A stretch of 64,000 nt of DNA. It comes from AP-15 sp963701815. GTDB lineage: Bacteria > Pseudomonadota > Alphaproteobacteria > ATCC43930 > CGMCC-115725. The translations under genes were made by a program, and so were the position numbers. The notes beneath the pieces were generated by a model. The model had not been told where the DNA came from and searched no databases. It saw only the letters and a program-made list of their open reading frames with translations. Numbering within the stretch: position 1 is the stretch's first letter; the number at the start of each line of letters is the position of its first letter. Shown here piece by piece: positions 34,485 through 43,432 of this stretch. The stretch is taken from contig CAVPBN010000009.1 in NCBI GenBank assembly GCA_963701815.1, positions 1 through 64,000 on the forward strand, written 5' to 3'.

Positions 34485-35750
34485 ATGACGGATTTCAAAA
34501 GCGAGGTCGATGTCGCGGTGATCGGCGCCGGTGCGGCCGGGATCGGCGCCGCCCGACGATTGGCGGAGGCTGGTGGCTTGTCGGTGCTGGTGCTGGAGGC
34601 ACGCGATCGGGTCGGCGGCCGGGTCCATACCATCGCCCCCTCCGGCTTTCCGCTCGACCGCGGCGCCGAATGGCTGCATTCGGCCGACCGCAACCTGTTG
34701 TCGCCGATAGCCCGACAGCTCGGCTTCTCGGTCCATCGCCGCCCGCCGGAATGGACAATGCGGCTGCGGCGCAGCGGGGCGACGCCGGAGGCCGAAGCCG
34801 ATTGGCTCGCCACCCGCGAAGCGCAGAGCCAGGCCCGCCGCAAAGCCGCCACGGAGCCGGCCGACCGCTCGCTGGCGAGCCTGCTGGCGCCGGACGGCCG
34901 CTGGAACCAACTGCTCGACGCGACCAGCAGCTGGGGGAACGGCGCCGAGTTGGACCGCGTCTCGGTCCAGGATCATGTCCGGTACGAGGATAGCGGGGTC
35001 AATTGGCGGCTGCGCGAAGGCTATGGCCGGCTGTTTGAAAAATTGGCCGAAAAGCTGCCGGTCGCGTTGGCGACGCCGGTGACGCGGGTCGATCACCGGA
35101 GCGGGAAGGGGATCCGCTTGGAGACCGCGCACGGAACGGTTACCGCGGCACGGGCGATCGTCACGGTGCCGACCTCGATCATCGCCGACGAGGCGATTCG
35201 GTTCGACCCGCCATTGCCCGACAAGGTGACGGCTGCCGCCGGGTTGCCGCTCGGCGTCGACGACAAACTCTTCATCGCGCTGGACGGACCGGTGCAAGGT
35301 GTCGGCCGCGACGAGTTCCTGGTCGGCTCGACGGTGCGGCGGGAGACGATGACCTATCAGTTCCGCCCGTTCGATCGGCCGGCGATCTACTGTTTTTTCG
35401 GCGGGCGTTTTGCCGCGGCGCTCGAACGCGAAGGCGCGGCGGCGATGTTTGCTTTCGCCGCCGACGAGCTCGCCGGCATTCTCGGCAGCGATGTGCGCCG
35501 CCGGATCTCCCCGCTCGCCGCGACCGCCTGGCTCGGCGATCCGTGGACGCGCGGCTCCTATTCCTACGCATGCCCGGGCCATGCCGGCGATCGGGCGCGG
35601 CTCGCGGCGCCGGTCGACGATCGCCTGTTCTTTGCCGGCGAGGCGACTTCGCCGAACTTCTTCTCGACCGCCCACGGCGCCTATCAAAGCGGCATTACCG
35701 CCGCCGAAGCCGTCCTCGCCGGCATCGGCGCGGCGGTCGTCGGTGCCTGA
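34485..35750 (+). CDS. FAD-dependent flavin amine oxidase
   Basis: About 421 residues. The N-terminal dinucleotide-binding motif VDVAVIGAGAAGIGAARRLA and the following VLEARDRVGGRVHT are diagnostic, as are GAEWLHSADRNLLSPIARQL (substrate entry) and the C-terminal FAD-binding LFFAGEATSPNFFSTAHGAY. It oxidises an amine, releasing aldehyde and hydrogen peroxide; the substrate (polyamine or aromatic amine) cannot be told. ATG 34485 starts three residues before the conserved core. An earlier in-frame ATG at 34446 would add 13 residues. Confidence 0.88.
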   Translation: MTDFKSEVDVAVIGAGAAGIGAARRLAEAGGLSVLVLEARDRVGGRVHTIAPSGFPLDRGAEWLHSADRNLLSPIARQLGFSVHRRPPEWTMRLRRSGATPEAEADWLATREAQSQARRKAATEPADRSLASLLAPDGRWNQLLDATSSWGNGAELDRVSVQDHVRYEDSGVNWRLREGYGRLFEKLAEKLPVALATPVTRVDHRSGKGIRLETAHGTVTAARAIVTVPTSIIADEAIRFDPPLPDKVTAAAGLPLGVDDKLFIALDGPVQGVGRDEFLVGSTVRRETMTYQFRPFDRPAIYCFFGGRFAAALEREGAAAMFAFAADELAGILGSDVRRRISPLAATAWLGDPWTRGSYSYACPGHAGDRARLAAPVDDRLFFAGEATSPNFFSTAHGAYQSGITAAEAVLAGIGAAVVGA

Positions 35751-35903
35751 TTTAAGTCGGGTTTAAGCCGTAGGGTCGCAATGTGGACCGCTGAACCGAG
35801 GCCGCCGATTTCGCGGCGCGCGGTTAGCTGCAGGCGGGTACGCAGCAGATAAACGTCGAGCTGTGAAAAGCATGAGCGCGCGGCAATCGGTCAGGATACC
35901 GGC

Positions 35904-36477
35904 TTGAGCTGGCTTGTCGCACTGACGGAGCTCGGCGACGCGGCCGTGCTGCTGCCGCTGGCGGCCGCGCTGCTTTTCTGGCTGCTGCTCAGCCGCGCGC
36001 CGCGTCGCCGCGGCGTGGTGGGTGGTCGCCGTCGGCGTCTGCGCCGGGCTGACGGCATTGCTCAAGATCTTCTTTTACGGCTGCCCGCCGGCCCCGGATC
36101 TGCACAGCCCGAGCGGGCATACCAGCCTCGGCACCCTGGTTTACGGCGCGGTTGCCCTGATCGTCGCCGTCGAGGACCGCAGCCGGCGTCAGCGGCTCGC
36201 GATTGCCGCCGGCTGCGGTGTCGTTCCGGCGATCGCGCTTTCGCGGCTGGCGCTGAATGCGCACAGCGTGCCCGAAGTCGTTTTGGGCCTGATCATCGGC
36301 AGCGCTGCCCTGGCATTGTTCGGCCGGGGGTACCGGCGCAACCGGCCGGCGGCAACCCGGCTCGCGCCATTGTTGGTCAGCGTGGTGCTGCTGATCTCGC
36401 TGCTGCACGGCAACCAGTTGCGCGCCGAGGAATTCCTCCATCGTCTGACCGGCTTTCTGGCGATCCGGTGCCGCTGA
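35904..36477 (+). pseudogene. PAP2-family membrane phosphatase, frameshifted
   Basis: A TTG start at 35904 gives LVALTELGDAAVLLPLAAAL with hydrophobic helices. A frame change near 36012 joins it to VVAVGVCAGLTALLKIFFYG. The phosphatase motifs PSGHTSLG and SRLALNAHSVPEV (Arg and the catalytic His) follow, then two further helices. This matches a small phosphatidic-acid phosphatase-like protein that removes phosphate from a lipid such as undecaprenyl pyrophosphate at the membrane. The weak TTG start may hide a start slightly upstream. Confidence 0.75.
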
Positions 36478-36602
36478 GACGATGATCGGATCGGCGTCGC
36501 TCGCCCGGCATCAATTGACACCGCAGCGGCGGGTCGATCATGTTTGACATCGCCCTTTGCCCTGCTCTGCCGTTTTGGCGAATTGTCCGACTGGGAAAAG
36601 TC

Positions 36603-37460
36603 ATGATCGATGCCGATCTCGCCGCCGCCGTCGAAGCCGCCTGGGAGGCGCGCGAAGCGATTTCGCCGGCGACCCGGGGCGACCACCGAGAGGCTGTCGA
36701 GGCGGCGCTCGACGGGCTCGATTCGGGCCGGTTGCGCGTCGCCGAAAAGACCGAAGCCGGCTGGCAGGTGCACCAATGGCTCAAAAAGGCGGTGCTGCTG
36801 TCGTTCCGCCTCAACGACATGGTCGAGATCCCGGGCGGTCCGACCGACCCGGAACGCGGGGCCGCGCGGTGGTGGGACAAAGTGCCGTCGAAATTTGCCG
36901 GCTGGTCGTCAAACCGGTTTCGCGACGCCGGGTTCCGCGCCGTCCCCGGCTCGATCGTGCGCCGCTCGGCCTATATCGCGCCGAACGTCGTGCTGATGCC
37001 GAGCTTTGTCAATGTCGGCGCTCATGTCGGCAGCGGCACGATGGTCGATACCTGGGCCACGGTCGGTTCTTGCGCCCAGATCGGCGTCAACTGCCACCTC
37101 TCGGGTGGGGTCGGGATCGGCGGCGTGCTCGAACCGTTGCAGGCGGAACCGGTCATCATCGAGGATAATTGCTTTATCGGCGCACGCAGCGAGGTCGTCG
37201 AGGGCGTCGTCGTCGAAGAGGGTGCGGTCCTGGCGATGGGCACCTTTATCAGCGCCACGACGCGGATCGTCGACCGCAACACCGGCAAAATCCATATCGG
37301 CCGGGTCCCGGCCTATTCGGTGGTCGTGCCCGGCTCGTTTCCCGGCCGGCCATTGCCCGACGGCAGCCCCGGCCCCAGTCTCTACTGCGCGGTGATCGTC
37401 AAGACCGTCGACGAGCAGACCCGGGCCAAGACCGCGATCAACGAGTTGTTGCGCGAATGA
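36603..37460 (+). CDS. dapD: tetrahydrodipicolinate N-succinyltransferase
   Basis: 285 residues. The N-terminal helical domain (DADLAAAVEAAWEAREAISP) is followed by the left-handed beta-helix of hexapeptide repeats (VLMPSFVNVGAHVGSGTMVD, GGVGIGGVLEPLQAEPVII). It transfers succinyl from succinyl-CoA to tetrahydrodipicolinate in the succinylase branch of lysine and diaminopimelate synthesis. ATG 36603 is the family start; an upstream in-frame ATG at 36540 adds 21 non-homologous residues. Its stop overlaps dapE by four bases (ATGA). The usual alphaproteobacterial pairing supports the taxonomic call. Confidence 0.95.
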   Translation: MIDADLAAAVEAAWEAREAISPATRGDHREAVEAALDGLDSGRLRVAEKTEAGWQVHQWLKKAVLLSFRLNDMVEIPGGPTDPERGAARWWDKVPSKFAGWSSNRFRDAGFRAVPGSIVRRSAYIAPNVVLMPSFVNVGAHVGSGTMVDTWATVGSCAQIGVNCHLSGGVGIGGVLEPLQAEPVIIEDNCFIGARSEVVEGVVVEEGAVLAMGTFISATTRIVDRNTGKIHIGRVPAYSVVVPGSFPGRPLPDGSPGPSLYCAVIVKTVDEQTRAKTAINELLRE

Positions 37461-38617
37461 GCAACGCCGCGCTGGACCCGGCCGAGCTCGCCGCCGAGCT
37501 GATTCGCCGGCCGAGCGTCACCCCGGCCGACGCCGGCGTCCTCGACATCGTCGCCGCGCGGCTCGAAGGGCTCGGCTTTACCTGCCGCCATCTGGTATTC
37601 GGCGGCGCCGGCAGCGACGCGATCCACAACCTTTACGCCCGCTTTGGCGAGGGCCGGCCGAATTTCTGCTTCGCCGGGCACACCGACGTGGTGCCGCCCG
37701 GCGCACCCGAAGCGTGGTCGTTTCCGCCCTTTGCCGCCGCCATGCGCGACGGCGCGCTGTTCGGGCGCGGTGCGGTCGACATGAAAGGGGCGATCGCCGC
37801 CTTTATTTGTGCAGCGCAGCGTTTCCTCGACGAAAGCGGCGAGCGCTTCGCCGGCTCGATCAGCCTGCTGATCACCGGCGACGAGGAGGGGGCGGCGCTG
37901 AACGGCACGCAAAAGGTGCTCGACTGGCTCGCTCGGCGCGGCGAGACCCTCGACGCCTGCGTCGTCGGCGAGCCGACCAGCAGCGAAGCCCTCGGCGACA
38001 CGATCAAGATCGGCCGGCGCGGCAGCTTGACCGGGCGGCTCACCGCGCACGGCGTACAGGGCCACACCGCCTACCCGCACCTCGCCGACAACGCGGCGCA
38101 TCGCCTGATCGCGATGCTGCAGGCGTTGACCGGCGGCGCGCTCGACCAGGGATCGCCGCATTTCCAGCCTTCGAGCTTACAGGTGTCGACGATCGACGTC
38201 GGCAACGCGGCCGCCAATGTGGTCCCGGCGGCGGCAACGGCGGTGTTCAACATCCGTTTCAACGACCGCTGGACCGGCGAGAGCTTGAAAGACTGGCTGA
38301 TCGAGCGGCTCGACGCTTCCGGCGGGCGCTACACGCTCGAGGTCAGGCTGAGCGGCGAATTGTTTCTGGTCCAGCCCGGGATCGTCAGCGACTCGCTCGC
38401 CGCGGCGATCCGCAGCGTCACCGGGCGGACCCCCGAACTCAGTACGACCGGGGGCACCTCCGATGCCCGATTCATCCATCGGCATTGCCCGCTCGCCGAA
38501 TTCGGTCTGGTCGGGGCGACGATGCATAAGGCCGACGAGCGGGTCGATCTGGCGGATCTGACCGCCCTGACCGAGATCTACCGCAGCTTTCTCAGCCTAT
38601 ATTTTGCTCATGCCTGA
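37457..38617 (+). CDS. dapE: succinyl-diaminopimelate desuccinylase
   Basis: 386 residues of the M20 metallopeptidase family. Metal and active-site motifs are FCFAGHTDVVPPG (His), GRGAVDMKGAIAAF (bridging Asp), LITGDEEG (catalytic Glu pair), VVGEPTSSE and the C-terminal GATMHKADERV (His). It removes succinate from N-succinyl-LL-diaminopimelate, the next step but one after DapD. Translation is coupled to dapD by the ATGA overlap. A small membrane-protein gene starts 18 bases downstream and may share the transcript. Confidence 0.95.
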   Translation: MSNAALDPAELAAELIRRPSVTPADAGVLDIVAARLEGLGFTCRHLVFGGAGSDAIHNLYARFGEGRPNFCFAGHTDVVPPGAPEAWSFPPFAAAMRDGALFGRGAVDMKGAIAAFICAAQRFLDESGERFAGSISLLITGDEEGAALNGTQKVLDWLARRGETLDACVVGEPTSSEALGDTIKIGRRGSLTGRLTAHGVQGHTAYPHLADNAAHRLIAMLQALTGGALDQGSPHFQPSSLQVSTIDVGNAAANVVPAAATAVFNIRFNDRWTGESLKDWLIERLDASGGRYTLEVRLSGELFLVQPGIVSDSLAAAIRSVTGRTPELSTTGGTSDARFIHRHCPLAEFGLVGATMHKADERVDLADLTALTEIYRSFLSLYFAHA

Positions 38618-38635
38618 AATGGCGGCCAGATTTCG

Positions 38636-39211
38636 ATGACGATCGCGGCCGGTCTCGAAACACGGCTTGCGCTTGCCGGGACCGTGCGGTTTGCGCGCGG
38701 CGACCGGCGCGCGCTGGACTGCTTCGATCGTTCGCTCGACGGGTTCTGGCGTTCGTTTCGGGCGGCGGTCATCTGCTATCCGCTGTTTCTCATCCTGTTG
38801 ACGATGCGGGTCGACAGCGCCCTATGGCAGGCGTCGGGAGCGGCCCGCATCGTCACCGTCGAGACGATCGCCTATGTGATTTCGTGGGCCGCCTTTCCGC
38901 TGATCATGCTCAACGTGACCCGATGGCTCGGCCGCGCCGATCGGTTCTTCGATTTCATGGTCCCTTACAATTGGAGCCAGCTGCCGCAGAGCGCGCTGTT
39001 CGTGCTGATCGGCCTCGAAGGCGCCAGCGGACTCCTCGGCGGTTCGGCGGCCCAATTGATCGAGATTGCCGGCGGCATCGGGGTGCTCGTCTATGAGTGG
39101 TACATCGCCTGGGTGGCTCTGGCCACCTCGCGCACCGGCGCCGTGTTTGTCGTCATGGTCGACCTCGTCCTCGGCATGCTGATCGACCACGCTTCAACCA
39201 GCCTCTATTAG
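38636..39211 (+). CDS. conserved membrane protein of unknown function
   Basis: 191 residues with about four hydrophobic segments: FRAAVICYPLFLILLTMRV, IAYVISWAAFPLIMLNVTRW, LPQSALFVLIGLEGASGLLG and a C-terminal VFVVMVDLVLGMLIDH. I do not recognise a named family motif; similar proteins sit near dapE or truA in alphaproteobacteria. It follows dapE by 18 bases and precedes the ExoD gene by 10, so the three probably form one transcript. Confidence 0.75.
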   Translation: MTIAAGLETRLALAGTVRFARGDRRALDCFDRSLDGFWRSFRAAVICYPLFLILLTMRVDSALWQASGAARIVTVETIAYVISWAAFPLIMLNVTRWLGRADRFFDFMVPYNWSQLPQSALFVLIGLEGASGLLGGSAAQLIEIAGGIGVLVYEWYIAWVALATSRTGAVFVVMVDLVLGMLIDHASTSLY

Positions 39212-39220
39212 GCCGAGGCG

Positions 39221-39838
39221 ATGTCCGCAGACCCCTCTGAGCGGGCCTCTGTGCTGTTGCAGACGCTGGCCAGATCGGCGCCCGAACAGATCAAGCTCGG
39301 CGTCGTCGCGGCGGCGCTGGAAGATCGCGGGTTCGGCATCGCCATCCTGTGTCTGGCGTTGCCGAACGCCGTCCCCGGACCCTATCTGCCCGGGGTCTCG
39401 ATGGTGTTCGGATTGCCGATCATCTGGCTCGGCCTGCAGATGGCGCGCGGGCGCACAACGCCGGGGCTCCCCGGATGGTTGGAACGGCGCTCGGTCGGGC
39501 GGCGCCGGTTTGCCCGCCTGGTTGCCCACGCGGCGCCGCTTCTGACGCGGATCGAGCGTTGGCTCATGCCGCGGCCCGGCTGGCTCACCCGTGCCCCGGG
39601 CCAGCGGCTGGCCGGGATGGCGCTGATCGTCTACGGGCTGGTGCTGTCCTTGCCGATCCCGCTCGGCAATCTGCCGGTCGCCGTCGCCATCACGGTGCTG
39701 GCGCTCGGCATGATCGAGCGCGACAATCGGGCGCTGATCTCGGGGCTGGTGATCGGCATGCTGGCCTGTCTGTGGAACGCCGGCCTGGTCGGCTTCGGGG
39801 TCGCGGCGGCGCATCGCCTGCTGCCCTATGTCCGGTAA
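39221..39838 (+). CDS. exoD: ExoD-family membrane protein
   Basis: 205 residues with the ExoD layout: a soluble start (ASVLLQTLARSAPEQIKLG), then helices separated by the hallmark ALPNAVPGPYLPGVSMVFGL and PGQRLAGMALIVYGLVLSLP, and PIPLGNLPVAVAITVLALGM. In rhizobia ExoD affects exopolysaccharide production and alkali tolerance; its biochemical role is not known. Its 3' end overlaps the convergent truA gene by 13 bases. Confidence 0.88.
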   Translation: MSADPSERASVLLQTLARSAPEQIKLGVVAAALEDRGFGIAILCLALPNAVPGPYLPGVSMVFGLPIIWLGLQMARGRTTPGLPGWLERRSVGRRRFARLVAHAAPLLTRIERWLMPRPGWLTRAPGQRLAGMALIVYGLVLSLPIPLGNLPVAVAITVLALGMIERDNRALISGLVIGMLACLWNAGLVGFGVAAAHRLLPYVR

Positions 39839-40569
39839 CGGATCTCGACCAGGTACAGGCCTTCGGCCGGGGCGGTCGGACCGCCGGCGCGGCGGTCCCT
39901 CGCGGCCAACGCGATTGCCGTATCATCCGGCCGCCAGCGGCCCCGCCCAACCAGTTCGAGTGTGCCGGCCATGTTGCGCACCTGGTGATGCAGGAACGAG
40001 CGCGCTCGCGCCTCGATCCGGATCTCGGCGCCGGCCCGGCTCAATTCGAGCGCGTCGAGCGTCTTGACCGGCGATTTCGCCTGGCACAGCGAGTTGCGGA
40101 ACGTCGAAAAATCGTGTTTGCCGACGAGATGCCGGGCGGCCGCGCACATCGCCTCGAAATCAAGCGGCGGCGCGACATGACGGACCCGGCCGCGATCGAG
40201 GGATGGCGGCGCCCGCCGGTTCAACATCCGATAACGATAGATGCGCAGGACTGCCGAAAGTCGCGCGTCGAACCCGGCGGGCGCCGGTTGAGCTTCGAGC
40301 ACGCTGATCGCCAGCGGCCGCAGGTGATGATTGATGGCGCTGCGGATCACATCGGCCGGAAAGTCGCGGGAAAGGTCGATATGTGCGACTTGACCCAGCG
40401 CATGCACGCCGGCGTCGGTGCGTCCGGCGCCGTGAACCGCGACCGCCTCGCCGCAGAAGCGGGCGATCGCGGTTTCGAGCGCTTGCTGCACCGAAATTCC
40501 GTCAGCCTGGCGCTGCCAGCCGACCAGCCCGCTGCCGTCGTATTCGATCGTCAATCGGTAGCGGGACAT
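39826..40569 (-). CDS. truA: tRNA pseudouridine(38-40) synthase
   Basis: 247 residues beginning MSRYRLTIEYDGSGLVGWQR. The catalytic Asp is in HGAGRTDAGVHALGQVAH, and HHLRPLAISVLEAQ, FDARLSAVLRIYRYRMLNR and RSFLHHQVRNMAGTLELVG are typical TruA segments. It makes pseudouridine in the anticodon arm of many tRNAs. The start overlaps the end of fmt by 19 bases, part of the def-fmt-truA unit seen in many alphaproteobacteria. Confidence 0.95.
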   Translation of the reverse strand: MSRYRLTIEYDGSGLVGWQRQADGISVQQALETAIARFCGEAVAVHGAGRTDAGVHALGQVAHIDLSRDFPADVIRSAINHHLRPLAISVLEAQPAPAGFDARLSAVLRIYRYRMLNRRAPPSLDRGRVRHVAPPLDFEAMCAAARHLVGKHDFSTFRNSLCQAKSPVKTLDALELSRAGAEIRIEARARSFLHHQVRNMAGTLELVGRGRWRPDDTAIALAARDRRAGGPTAPAEGLYLVEIRYRT

Positions 40570-41504
40570 GCCAGCACTGACCCCTTCGCGATCGGAAAGC
40601 CGCGCAGGAAATCGGCCCGGTCGAGCGCCCCCCGGCCGGCCCGTTGCAGCCTTAGCGGGCATAACGCGCCGGTGCTGCAGGCGATCGACAGCCGCTCGTC
40701 GAGCACCGTGCCCGGCGGCGCCGACAAAGCGGGCGGCGCGGCGGCGCCCGGCAGGACGGCCGCCGAGAGAACCCGGATCCGTTCGCCGCGATGCTCGAAA
40801 AACGCTCCCGGCCACGGGTCGAAGGCGCGCACGCGCCGTTCGAGATCGGCCGCCGGAAGCCGCCAGTCGAGCCGACCCTCGTCGCGGCCGAGCTTGGCGG
40901 CGTAGCTGACGCCATGCGACGGCTGCGGGCGAGGCGTCAGCCGCCCCGCGGCCAAGCGATCGAGTGCGGCGACGATCAACCGCCCGCCGAGCTCCGCCAG
41001 CGCGGCCGAGAGTGCGGCCGCCCCCAGATCGGGACCGAGCGGCAACGCCTCCTGCAACAGCATCGGGCCGGTGTCGAGCCCCTCGTCCATCTGCATGATC
41101 GTGATCCCGGTTTCGGCGTCGCCGGCGAGCAATGCCCGCTGGATCGGGGCGGCGCCGCGCCAGCGCGGCAACAGCGAGGCGTGCACGTTGACGCAGCCGA
41201 ACCGCGGCGCGGTCAGCATCGGGCGGGGCAGGATCAGACCGTAGGCGGCGACCACTGCGACCTCAGCGCCAAATGCGGCAAACTCCGCCAGCGCCTCGTC
41301 GCTGCGCAGAGAAACCGGGCAGCGGACCGCCAGCCCCGACCGTTCGGCCAGCAATTGCACCGGCGAGGGCTGCGGGCGATGGCCGCGGCCGGCCGGCCGC
41401 GGCGGCTGTGCATAGACAGCGAGGATACGATGACCGGCATCGAGCAGTGCGCCGAGGATCGCCGCGGCGAAAGCCGGCGTGCCCATGAAAATGATATCGA
41501 GCAA
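40551..41504 (-). CDS. fmt: methionyl-tRNA formyltransferase
   Basis: 317 residues starting LDIIFMGTPAFAAAILGALL. The formyl-transfer core is present: NVHASLLPRWRGAAPIQRAL (catalytic Asn, His) and ITIMQMDEGLDTGPML (Asp). The C-terminal OB-like tRNA-binding domain follows (WPGAFFEHRGERIRVLSA). It formylates initiator Met-tRNA. It overlaps truA downstream and follows def by 13 bases, so initiation deformylation and formylation genes are co-transcribed. Confidence 0.95.
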   Translation of the reverse strand: MLDIIFMGTPAFAAAILGALLDAGHRILAVYAQPPRPAGRGHRPQPSPVQLLAERSGLAVRCPVSLRSDEALAEFAAFGAEVAVVAAYGLILPRPMLTAPRFGCVNVHASLLPRWRGAAPIQRALLAGDAETGITIMQMDEGLDTGPMLLQEALPLGPDLGAAALSAALAELGGRLIVAALDRLAAGRLTPRPQPSHGVSYAAKLGRDEGRLDWRLPAADLERRVRAFDPWPGAFFEHRGERIRVLSAAVLPGAAAPPALSAPPGTVLDERLSIACSTGALCPLRLQRAGRGALDRADFLRGFPIAKGSVLACPATD

Positions 41505-41517
41505 GGTGCCGCCGCCG

Positions 41518-42042
41518 TTAGGCGAAGGCGGGCGTGCGGCTGCGTTTCGCCTTGGCGAGCTTGCGCAGGATCATCCCGCGCTTGACCAGCGACAGGTGGT
41601 CGACAAAGAGGATGCCGTCGAGGTGCTCGATCTCATGCTGCACGCAGGTGGCCAGCAGCCCGGTGGCCGGGATCTCTCTGATCTCGTTCTCGCAGTCGAG
41701 ATAGCGCAGTCGGATCTCGGCCGGCCGGGTAACCTCGGCATAATGCTCCGGCACCGACAGGCAGCCCTCGCTCGCGGTCGTCATCGTCTCCGACCGCCAC
41801 AGGATTTCCGGGTTGGCCAGCATCATCGGTTGCGCCGTCTCGCCGTCGCGGGCGACATCGAGGACGATGACCCGGCTCGCCACCCCGACTTGCGGAGCCG
41901 CAAGCCCGATGCCGAGAGCGGCGTGCATCGTTTCCAGCATGTCGCCCATCAGCTGCCGCACTTTGTCGTCGACGGCGGCAACCGGCCGCGCCTTGAGCTT
42001 GAGCCGCGGGTCGGGGGCGGTGATGATCGGGAGCAGAGCCAT
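41518..42042 (-). CDS. def: peptide deformylase
   Basis: 174 residues with the three deformylase motifs: GIGLAAPQVG, EGCLSVP (Cys ligand) and QHEIEHLDG (HExxH metal site). It removes the formyl group from nascent proteins. The start at ATG 42042 (MALLPIITAPDPRLKLKA) is the family start; upstream in-frame codons are not homologous. First gene of the minus-strand def-fmt-truA unit. Confidence 0.95.
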   Translation of the reverse strand: MALLPIITAPDPRLKLKARPVAAVDDKVRQLMGDMLETMHAALGIGLAAPQVGVASRVIVLDVARDGETAQPMMLANPEILWRSETMTTASEGCLSVPEHYAEVTRPAEIRLRYLDCENEIREIPATGLLATCVQHEIEHLDGILFVDHLSLVKRGMILRKLAKAKRSRTPAFA

Positions 42043-42160
42043 CGGACCAAAAATCAGATAAGGCCTGGACCTGAAAGCGTCAATGCGGCAGGCGCAGCCG
42101 TCGATCGCATCATGCCTATCGGGGATTTGGCGCCGCCGCGGCGGCGTCGCGTGCTCGCGA

Positions 42161-43432
42161 TTACGGCGCGCGCCACGCCGGAACGGGGACGGAGCGTCTC
42201 TTGGAAAGGCCCGCCTTAGTCGGGGAGAGAGTGCCGAAACTGATCGCGGCGAACCAACCCGAGAGAGCGACGACACCAGCCAGGGCAAGCGGACTCTGAC
42301 CGGGGCCCAGCGACAACGCGGCGGTCGCGACCGCCCCGCCGATCATCTGCAAAAAGCTGGCGAGGCCGGCAGCGGCGCCGACGATCTCGGTGTCGGCGCT
42401 GAGGCTGCCGGCGATGGCATTGGGCGTGATCAGACCGCTGCCGCAGCACACCACCACCATCGGCAGGACCACGGCGTAGGGACTGCCGGTATGCAGAAGG
42501 GCCAGAGCGACCATGACCAATCCGGCCGGAATCAGCACCGCGCTGCCAATCCCGATCAGGCCGTTGACACCGAGCCGCCGGGTCAATCGGTTCGAAACGA
42601 AGCTGCCGACGAGAAAGCCGATCGGCGGCAGCGCAGCGTAATAGCCGTATTCCTCGGGCCGGATGCCGAGGCCGCCGATCAGCACCGCAGGGGCGCCCGC
42701 GGCGAAAATGTGAAACCCCGCATGGGCACCGGTCGCCGCGAGTGCGTAACCCAAAAACGTACGGTTGCCGAACAAGATGCGATAGCCTGCCATCGGGCGC
42801 ACCGCGGCGGCGGGAGGCTGCGGCGAGTTGAGACCGCTCGGGACGAACACGATCGCCAGGACTACGGCCAAGCAGGCGAGCGCGGCGACAACGGCAAAAT
42901 TGGCGCGCCAGCCGAGCCAGCCTTGCAGATACCCGCCGAGGATCGGCGCCGAGGCCTGCAGCAAGGTGGTGGCGAAGGCCCTTCCGGCGATGACCTGAGC
43001 GGCCGCCTCGCGACTCCACAACTTGCGCGTGATCGCGCGGCCGACAACCATCCCGGCGCAAGCGCCGATTCCCTGCACGATGCGGGCGGCGATCAGACAG
43101 GCGATCGTCGGGCTGACGGCGCACGCAACGCTGCTGAGCGCGCAGACGGCGAGACCAAGGATCATCGTCCGGCGATGCCCGTAGCGATCGGATAAGGGTC
43201 CGAGCACCAGCATGCTCAGCGCGAAAGCCAGCAGGTAACCCACGAAGGTGAACCGCACCCAGGCGACCGATGTGCCGAATGCGCCGGCGATCGCCGGTAT
43301 GGATGGAACATAGATCGTCGACGCGATCAGTCCGAGCGCGGACGCGACGGTCAGCGTCAGCAACAGCAATCGGCGGCGGACCAACCCCAACCCGTCCGCT
43401 GCGAGAGGCCGGCCGGGCAACAGGTCAGACAT
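42161..43432 (-). CDS. MFS drug-resistance transporter, Bcr/CflA-like
   Basis: 423 residues and 12 helices. The loop 2-3 motif VLGPLSDRYGHRRTMILG and the helix-5 signature (GWRANFAVVAALACLAVVL) mark the drug:proton antiporter group related to Bcr/CflA. The start at ATG 43432 (MSDLLPGRPLAADGLG) overlaps the stop of the heparinase-like gene by 8 bases, so the exporter is translated after the lyase. The substrate is unknown. Confidence 0.87.
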   Translation of the reverse strand: MSDLLPGRPLAADGLGLVRRRLLLLTLTVASALGLIASTIYVPSIPAIAGAFGTSVAWVRFTFVGYLLAFALSMLVLGPLSDRYGHRRTMILGLAVCALSSVACAVSPTIACLIAARIVQGIGACAGMVVGRAITRKLWSREAAAQVIAGRAFATTLLQASAPILGGYLQGWLGWRANFAVVAALACLAVVLAIVFVPSGLNSPQPPAAAVRPMAGYRILFGNRTFLGYALAATGAHAGFHIFAAGAPAVLIGGLGIRPEEYGYYAALPPIGFLVGSFVSNRLTRRLGVNGLIGIGSAVLIPAGLVMVALALLHTGSPYAVVLPMVVVCCGSGLITPNAIAGSLSADTEIVGAAAGLASFLQMIGGAVATAALSLGPGQSPLALAGVVALSGWFAAISFGTLSPTKAGLSKRRSVPVPAWRAP